Below, piece after piece: positions 63,038-64,000 of a stretch of 64,000 nucleotides of DNA. The notes beneath the pieces are model-generated. The model ran no database searches. It saw only the letters and a program-made list of their open reading frames with translations, and was not told the DNA's origin. Every line of letters starts with the position of its first letter. Position 1 is the stretch's first letter. Position numbers and translations under genes: made by a program. The stretch comes from Molanna angustata (taxonomy: Eukaryota; Arthropoda; Insecta; Trichoptera; Molannidae): the NCBI GenBank assembly GCA_963576475.1, contig OY754981.1, forward strand, positions 27,008,132 to 27,072,131, written 5' to 3'.

Positions 63038-64000
63038 ATTTTAAATCTTATATTATTCACGACAGAAAATAGTGCAACCACAAACCTCCATTCAAATTCA
63101 TATGAATATTGAGGTTATAACGTAAATCTGACATTTACCATAGACCGGGTTAGAAGTTGCGCCCCTGGTGTTAGGAAAAAGGCAAACAAACATCCCATTA
63201 TATCGTGGCGCGTTGATTGATTTCAACATATTTGAACAAATTGCACCGTAAATTTTTTTTCCCATCAATAATCGAATTATATAAGTCATGAAAATCAAAA
63301 TAAAAAATGTATATAGATACTTCTTTTTTTTACATATAATTAGCACCAACGGCAAGACGTTAAACGAGTGAACGAAGCAGATGACGTATTTGAAGAGTAG
63401 TCGCAAAGTAGAAACAATGTTACCACACGGTGTCGGAACATTATGACCGAATGTTACTGTGTCGACTATTCCCCATTTCTAGTCGCCGTTACGACACAGT
63501 GTGCTACGGCGACTGAAATATGTATGTTACTAGAATACAATGTTTCGACATAAACTGTGTCGACACTGCGACCGGAATCTGTTATATGGACATTCTTTAT
63601 ACCTAATTGAATTCACTATTGCAGGTGTTATCCACTGTTTTAGAGGTCGGAGTTTTGATTTTATTTTAACAGTAACAGTGAAGACTCTCAATATTACCAA
63701 TTTTCAATTAAAGTCAAAATTAAATATTAAAAAAAACAATAATTAGATTTATAAACAAATAATTAAATCAATAAATAAATCAATCAATTAATAAAAAGAG
63801 AGAAAAAAAATCAACAAACAAATTAATAAATATATAAATAAATATACAAATAAATAATAACAAACATAAACAATGGAACAATTACTTGTGTCACACGTCA
63901 CTTTTATTTAGTAGTTAAGAATCAGATGATTCAAGTACTTCTCGTACACCTCCTAAACTGTCCCTTATTCAATAAAAATATGTCCAGGTCACCGAATAAC
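63038..64000. other. No gene recognised
   Basis: About 63420-63570 is GC-richer with repeated GACACAGTGT/ACTGTGTCGAC words that suggest a small inverted element. About 63740-63870 is A/T low-complexity sequence. Confidence 0.4.

Overview
The window is eukaryotic and looks like AT-rich accessory DNA of an insect, most likely a moth or butterfly. It contains one spliced host gene with GT-AG introns, tRNA-derived SINEs with A and B boxes, BEL/Pao, Gypsy-like, Jockey-like, CR1-like and RTE-like retroelements, and Tc1/mariner, pogo, hAT, MULE, PIF/THAP and piggyBac-like DNA transposon remains. The lepidopteran assignment is an inference. It rests on the CR1 3' ends with (AAAT)n tails, the TAGGTACCTACC-type simple sequence and a short dispersed repeat resembling one common in moth genomes.

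Layout. Positions 1-8130 are AT-rich and hold a roughly 410-bp hairpin (1096-1508), LINE 3' tails, SINE pieces and a half MITE. Positions 8132-14642 are a complete BEL/Pao element on the minus strand with two 221-bp LTRs that look identical and a 5-bp target duplication. Its polyprotein frame is broken twice. Positions 14887-15104 are a MITE with a 9-bp target duplication. Positions 16700-25000 hold a SINE, CR1 pieces, a THAP fragment and a two-copy long repeat. Positions 25001-27692 are a terminal-inverted-repeat element of unknown family.

The one confidently recognised host gene is MYG1, on the plus strand in five exons from 27949 (or 27871) to 35589. All four exon junctions keep the frame. 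Its introns carry a dead MULE transposase (intron 1), a SINE and a TTAA-flanked piggyBac-like element (intron 2) and an RTE LINE remnant (intron 3). An in-frame upstream ATG would add a basic leader that looks like a mitochondrial targeting sequence.

Positions 36000-41000 hold MITEs, including a perfect 79-bp inverted repeat, and two decayed Tc1/mariner-type transposases. Positions 41224-54489 are a nest of elements bounded by Gypsy-type LTR ends. It contains two gag pieces, two copies of one Jockey-like LINE with complementary deletions, a LINE ORF1 with an FP-C-like domain, a LINE endonuclease piece, pogo and hAT transposase pieces, a coiled-coil ORF1-like region and a 10-unit tandem array derived from a C2H2 zinc finger. 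One 416-codon open frame fuses Gypsy-type gag to LINE ORF1.

Positions 55130-55440 are a BEL integrase C-terminus. Positions 57707-59137 hold an uninterrupted secreted and membrane-anchored glycoprotein-like frame resembling a retroelement or viral envelope; its family is unresolved. Positions 60318-63037 are a THAP plus DDE transposase gene split by a 679-bp solo LTR with a perfect 4-bp target duplication. The rest is low-complexity AT-rich DNA in which no gene is recognised.
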